A DNA stretch of 19,001 nt from JALZCH01 sp036387315 (GTDB taxonomy: Bacteria > Acidobacteriota > Blastocatellia > Pyrinomonadales > Pyrinomonadaceae). Positions 15,143 through 19,001 of the stretch are shown here, piece after piece. Position 1 is the first letter of the stretch. The number at the start of each line of letters is the position of its first letter. The translations under genes and the position numbers were made by a program. The notes beneath the pieces were generated by a model that saw only the letters and a list, made by a program, of their open reading frames with translations, ran no database searches and had not been told where the DNA came from. The stretch lies in the NCBI GenBank assembly GCA_036387315.1, contig DASVTY010000040.1:1-19001 (forward strand), in the 5' to 3' direction.

Positions 15143-15588
15143 TTATTTCGTCTCCAATGGGAAATCAGGGATAGGTCGAACGGAAAGAACCAGTGTATCG
15201 GTAAAAACTACGGATACAGCCGGATAAAAAATTTCAGCTTATCGGCAAAATCTCAATTTACTGCAATTAAAACTTTGCAGTCGTCAAAGCTGTTTAAAAT
15301 GCTAAAGCTTTTATGAGGGAATAATGGGGATTGTATTCTGAGGTGAACACCGGCATCTTTTAACGGATGCCAGACAAAACAATCGCATAATCGTTTTTTC
15401 TTGTCAACAGGTTTATAAATGCGGGAATTGACTTAATGAATTTTCCGGCTTCGCTTTGTCGCACAGAATCAAACTTTAGATTTGTTTTTTTGATAAATTA
15501 GAATTGAAATGAAAGCAAAAGCCAAACGATTTGCCACATTCGGCTTTTTCTTTTATTTTCAAAGCGCATCATTTCTCATTCAAAGTTT
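15143..15588. other. 446-bp divergent intergenic region, AT-rich
   Basis: Separates the divergent secreted-protein and restriction-modification genes, so both promoters should lie here, but none could be placed with confidence. TAGAAT at 15499-15504 is a possible -10 box for the plus-strand gene. Two dyads are seen: ACTGCAA/TTGCAGT (15260-15266 and 15275-15281) and GGCATC/GATGCC (15352-15357 and 15366-15371). A weak stem AAAAGCC/GGCTTTT (15517-15523 and 15542-15548) followed by T-rich sequence lies 41 bases before the restriction-modification start and could attenuate its transcription. No tRNA or convincing small gene. Confidence 0.5.
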
Positions 15589-18500
15589 ATGTCCAAACTG
15601 CTTATCACCAAATATCACAATCAACTTCACGAAATTTTAAACGCGGGCGGAACTCGCAATGAAACATCTATCACGTTTGCCTTTGCCAATCTTTTGCGCG
15701 CTTACGCCGAAAAGAAAGGCTTGCTGCTGGTCGAACAAAAAGATGTGGTCGGGCGCGCGGGCAAAAGAGTGATTCCCGACGGCACTTTGAAATATTTCGG
15801 CGGGATTGATGTCGGCTATTGGGAAGCGAAGGACACGAAAGACCGGCTCGACGACGAGATTCATAAAAAGCTCAACGAATCCGGCTACCCGTCAAAGAAC
15901 ATCATTTTTGAAGACACGCAAACGGCGGTTTTGTTTCAGGAAAACGCGGAAGTGATGCGCGTTTCGATGCGCGAATGGAATCTGCTGGATGATTTGCTCG
16001 AACGTTTTATCAATTACGAGCCTGCCGAGATAAAGGAATTCAACAAAGCTCTCGAACAATTCAAAGAAAACGTCCCGACGATTGTCGAAGGTCTGCGCGG
16101 GCTGATGGAAACGGCGGCGGAAACCAACAAAACTTTCCGCGAGATGCGCGATTTGTTTCTGGAAATCGCCAGAAACGAGATTAATCCCGAAATCACGCCG
16201 GAAGATATACGGGAAATGATAATCCAGCACATTTTGACCGAAGACATTTTCACCAATGTTTTCGGCGATGCCGAGTTTCACCGCTCAAACAACATAGCGC
16301 GCGAATTGGAAGACGTGATTCATACGTTTATGACGCGCGAAGTCCGCCGCAATTATCTCAGGCAGATTGAAAACTTTTACAAAACCATCCGCGACGCGGC
16401 TTCGGGCATTACGGATAACCACGAAAAGCAGAAATTCCTCAAGACCGTCTATGAAAATTTCTACAAAGTTTATAACCCGAAAGGCGCGGACAAGCTCGGA
16501 GTCGTTTACACGCCGAACGAAATCGTCAGGTTTATGATTGACTCGACCGACTGGCTGCTTGATAAACATTTCAACAAAACCCTGTCGGACAAAGGCGTGG
16601 ACATTCTCGATCCGGCGACCGGCACGGGAACATTTATCGCGGAACTGATTGACCGCATCAACATTCACGACCTCGAATACAAATACGAACACGAGCTGCA
16701 CGCCAACGAAGTCGCCATACTGCCGTATTACATCGCCAATCTCAACATCGAATACACCTATCAGCAGCGCAAAGGCTCTTACAAAGAATTCCGCAACATT
16801 TGTTTCGTTGACACGCTCGACAATACGAGCGCGCTCGATTATTCGGGCAAGCAGGATATGTTATTCGGCATCAGTTCCGAGAACGCCAAACGTATTAAAG
16901 ACCAGAACGCCAAAAAAATCAGCGTTATCATCGGCAATCCGCCGTATAACGCAAAACAGCCGAATTACAATTATCAAAACGCTAATCGTCCTTACACATA
17001 TATTGACGATAGAATCGCCAAGACATATATCAAGGAAGGGACAGCGCAGAATCAGATTGTAATTTACGATATGTTCGTGCGTTTTTTCCGTTGGGCAACT
17101 GACCGTTTAGAGCGCAATAACGGAATTATCGCGTTTGTGTCGAATAGTTCTTTCATTGATTCGCAATCTTTCGACGGTTTTCGCAAGATTGTCGGCAAGG
17201 AATTTAATGAGGCGTGGATAATCAACTTAAAAGGTAACGCGAGAACCAGCAGCGAAAGGCGCAGACAGGAAGCGGGAAACGTATTTAACGACCAAATTCG
17301 TGTTGGTGTCGCAGTTTATTTCTTCATCAAAAACGAAAAGCAGACAGGATTTAAGGTCTTTTACAATGAAATCGGAGATTACGTTAAATCGCAGGAGAAA
17401 AAAGACTATCTGCGCGATAATCATATTTCACAAATTAAATTCGACCGCATTGAACCCGACAAAAAACACAATTGGATTAAACAAACCGACAACGATTGGG
17501 ATAGTTTATTGCCGTTGATTGATAAAGATGTAAAAGCGGGCAAATCGGAAGAAGCTGTTTTTAAACTTTTCTCGCGCGGAATTGCAACGCAACGTGACGA
17601 ATGGGTTTATGATTTTTCAAAAGATTCTGTTAAAGAAAAGATGCGTTATTTCGTTGAGGTTTATGAGGCAACACGAAAAGATGAATATTTCGCCGATAAA
17701 ATGACAATTAAATGGGATAGAGAATTGGATTCATACCGTGAAAGAGATATTCAAAAAGAATTTTCAGAAGAACAAATCCAAAAATCCTTATATAGACCTT
17801 ACGATTCTGAATTTCTGTATTTTGATAGAAATTTTAACGGAATGACTTATTTATGGCGGGATTTATTTAGAAATAATCAAGAAAACAAATACATTGCTAT
17901 TTCTGGAGTCGGTTCAAACAAAAACTTTCAAACGCTTTCATCGAACCAAATTCTTTGTTTAGACTGTCTTGAAAAAACTCAAACACTTCCGCTTTATTAT
18001 TTTGATTCCGAAAATCAAAAACATGAAAACATCACCGATTGGGCGTTGAATCAATTTCAAACTCATTACAAAGAATCAAACGGCGATAAAATCACAAAAG
18101 AAGATATTTTTTATTACACCTACGCCGTGCTTCATTCGCCCGTTTACCGCAAAAAATACGAGCAGAATCTCAAACGCGAGTTTCCGCGCCTGCCGTTTTA
18201 CGACGATTTTTTCCAATGGCGCGATTGGGGCAAAGAGTTGATGGATTTGCATATCAACTACGAAAGGGTTGAGCCGTTTTTGCTCGGACGTATCGAAACG
18301 GATGCTTCGCCGAAGAAAAAAGCCAAAACCGAAAGTTTATTCGAGGAGATTGTTGAAACCGTCGCCGAAGTCTTTACCGTTAAACCCAGAACAAAGTTAA
18401 AAGCCGACAAAACAAACGGCGTTATCGAAATTGATACGAAAACCCAATTAACGGGCGTTCCTCATTCCGCGTGGGAATATAAATTGGGAAACCGCTCGGC

Positions 18501-18678
18501 TCTCGAATGGATTTTAGACCAGTACAAAGAAAAGAAACCGCAGGACGCAACCATTGCCGAGCGTTTTAATACCTACAAGTTTGAAGATTACAAAGAGCAG
18601 GTCATAGATTTGCTCAAACGAGTCTGCACCGTCAGCGTGCGGACAATGGAAATCATCAACCGTATGCCGAAAGAGTAA
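15589..18678 (+). CDS. Single-chain restriction-modification enzyme, type ISP/IIG-like, no helicase
   Basis: A 1029-residue fusion of nuclease, N6-adenine DNA methylase and specificity region. The N-terminal domain has a PD-(D/E)XK-like signature: Glu25, Pro63-Asp64 (IPDGTL) and Glu79-x-Lys81 (YWEAKD). A helical connector (about 130-300) leads to the methylase core: VVYTPNEIVRFM (305-316), motif I DPATGTGTF (341-349) for S-adenosylmethionine and catalytic motif IV NPPY (450-453). Residues about 480-900 would read the DNA target; the last about 130 carry an acidic/basic linker and a conserved C-terminal ending. The methylase and C-terminal parts resemble type ISP enzymes such as LlaGI, but those are near 1,570 residues and contain a helicase, absent here. 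I expect cutting near the site, as in type IIG. Start: ATG 15589 fits the conserved N-terminus; no Shine-Dalgarno is evident. Bases about 16960-18110 are AT-rich, suggesting transfer. Confidence 0.93.
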   Translation: MSKLLITKYHNQLHEILNAGGTRNETSITFAFANLLRAYAEKKGLLLVEQKDVVGRAGKRVIPDGTLKYFGGIDVGYWEAKDTKDRLDDEIHKKLNESGYPSKNIIFEDTQTAVLFQENAEVMRVSMREWNLLDDLLERFINYEPAEIKEFNKALEQFKENVPTIVEGLRGLMETAAETNKTFREMRDLFLEIARNEINPEITPEDIREMIIQHILTEDIFTNVFGDAEFHRSNNIARELEDVIHTFMTREVRRNYLRQIENFYKTIRDAASGITDNHEKQKFLKTVYENFYKVYNPKGADKLGVVYTPNEIVRFMIDSTDWLLDKHFNKTLSDKGVDILDPATGTGTFIAELIDRINIHDLEYKYEHELHANEVAILPYYIANLNIEYTYQQRKGSYKEFRNICFVDTLDNTSALDYSGKQDMLFGISSENAKRIKDQNAKKISVIIGNPPYNAKQPNYNYQNANRPYTYIDDRIAKTYIKEGTAQNQIVIYDMFVRFFRWATDRLERNNGIIAFVSNSSFIDSQSFDGFRKIVGKEFNEAWIINLKGNARTSSERRRQEAGNVFNDQIRVGVAVYFFIKNEKQTGFKVFYNEIGDYVKSQEKKDYLRDNHISQIKFDRIEPDKKHNWIKQTDNDWDSLLPLIDKDVKAGKSEEAVFKLFSRGIATQRDEWVYDFSKDSVKEKMRYFVEVYEATRKDEYFADKMTIKWDRELDSYRERDIQKEFSEEQIQKSLYRPYDSEFLYFDRNFNGMTYLWRDLFRNNQENKYIAISGVGSNKNFQTLSSNQILCLDCLEKTQTLPLYYFDSENQKHENITDWALNQFQTHYKESNGDKITKEDIFYYTYAVLHSPVYRKKYEQNLKREFPRLPFYDDFFQWRDWGKELMDLHINYERVEPFLLGRIETDASPKKKAKTESLFEEIVETVAEVFTVKPRTKLKADKTNGVIEIDTKTQLTGVPHSAWEYKLGNRSALEWILDQYKEKKPQDATIAERFNTYKFEDYKEQVIDLLKRVCTVSVRTMEIINRMPKE

Positions 18679-18864
18679 AACTCAATCGGAAAATTTAAAA
18701 TGTCCCGTTCCGTATTGCAATACTTGACTCCGGGTGCGCGCAACCTTCGCTTGCGTATCGCTCACCCTAAACGACGGCGAGCGATACGTCGCTTTAGCAT
18801 TGCGGATTGCTTTTAACGTATCGCGCAGCTTTAAAAGGAATTTGCTCACGGGAAGCCCGGAAAC
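18679..18864. repeat. Spacer with palindrome and inverted repeats
   Basis: GTATTGCAATAC (18712-18723) is a perfect 12-base palindrome. CGTATCGCTC (18754-18763) and GAGCGATACG (18779-18788) are perfect 10-base inverted arms around a 15-base loop, and a third related half-site, AACGTATCGCGC, lies at about 18818-18829. GC content rises within this spacer. It looks like a short dispersed-repeat cluster between the restriction-modification gene and the next gene; no T tract follows the stem. Confidence 0.6.
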
Positions 18865-19001
18865 ATGAACAGAAAACCAAAGTGCATCATCATTACAGGC
18901 AGGGCGGGAGCGGGAAAAACTACTCTTGCCGGGAAACTTGGGGAACGTCTGTGGATGCCGGTGATAAGCCGCGATCAGATTAAAGAGGGCTACGTCAACA
19001 C
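18865..19001 (+). CDS. P-loop NTPase / predicted kinase, 5' part only
   Basis: An open frame of 45 codons from ATG 18865 to the window edge, so the C-terminus is missing. The N-terminus has a beta strand (KCIIITG), a complete Walker A loop GRAGAGKTT (12-20, with Lys18 and Thr19), a helix (LAGKLGERL) and then PVISRDQIKEGYVNT, the layout of small-molecule or RNA kinases in which an SRD/SxD motif follows the first helix. This supports an AAA_33/zeta-type predicted kinase rather than a AAA+ machine. Substrate unknown. A purine-rich GGAA at 18859-18863 just before the ATG is a weak ribosome binding site. It lies 186 bases after the restriction-modification gene on the same strand, separated by repeats. 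Confidence 0.82.
   Translation, partial: MNRKPKCIIITGRAGAGKTTLAGKLGERLWMPVISRDQIKEGYVN

Noticed and set aside
15509..15640. 43-codon open frame MKAKAKRFATFGFFFYF... overlapping the restriction gene start
   Set aside because: It has no ribosome binding site, overlaps the restriction gene out of frame and has a composition expected from AT-rich spacer. A leader-peptide role cannot be excluded but is unsupported.
18725..18760. TTGACT at 18725-18730 as a promoter for the kinase gene
   Set aside because: No -10-like hexamer lies 16-19 bases downstream, where the sequence is GC-rich.

Overview
The window looks like a chromosomal stretch of a free-living, mid-GC Gram-negative bacterium. The closest match I can suggest is Acidobacteriota, class Blastocatellia. 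This rests on the mix of secreted YARHG and carboxypeptidase-regulatory-like proteins, a soluble PAS-GAF hybrid histidine kinase, a long AcnA, and small intergenic palindromic or heptamer repeats. It is an inference from gene style, not from a marker gene. No RNA gene, insertion sequence, integrase or CRISPR array was found.

Left part (1-4.3 kb): a secreted protein running off the left edge (minus). Then, on the plus strand, an OsmC-family thiol peroxidase overlaps by one base a secreted four-repeat YARHG protein whose signal peptide is built from heptanucleotide repeats. Two hairpins, the second a strong intrinsic terminator, precede a coiled-coil J-domain protein and a 60-residue lysine-rich protein. 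A small secreted protein faces them from the minus strand.

Middle (4.3-11 kb, all minus): an orphan hybrid sensor kinase (PAS-GAF-HisKA-HATPase-REC), then a probable three-gene transcription unit reading right to left: an Acg-like nitroreductase, a PaaK/CapK-like adenylating enzyme and an HI0933-family flavoprotein. A near-perfect 25-bp inverted repeat fills the gap between the first two. The unit diverges from the aconitase gene acnA, and the two candidate promoters overlap around a small dyad.

Right part (11-19 kb): acnA (970 residues, with an extra segment of about 70 residues before its first cluster cysteine) ends at a bidirectional terminator shared with a convergent secreted protein. 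After a 446-bp AT-rich gap comes a 1029-residue single-chain restriction-modification enzyme with a PD-(D/E)XK-like N-terminus, an N6-adenine methylase core and a strikingly AT-rich specificity region, but no helicase. A repeat-bearing spacer then leads to the start of a P-loop kinase cut by the right edge.

Most of the window is ordinary housekeeping and accessory content. The best leads are the helicase-free restriction-modification enzyme with its mosaic composition, the repeat-derived signal peptide, and the palindrome that may control translation of the adenylating enzyme.
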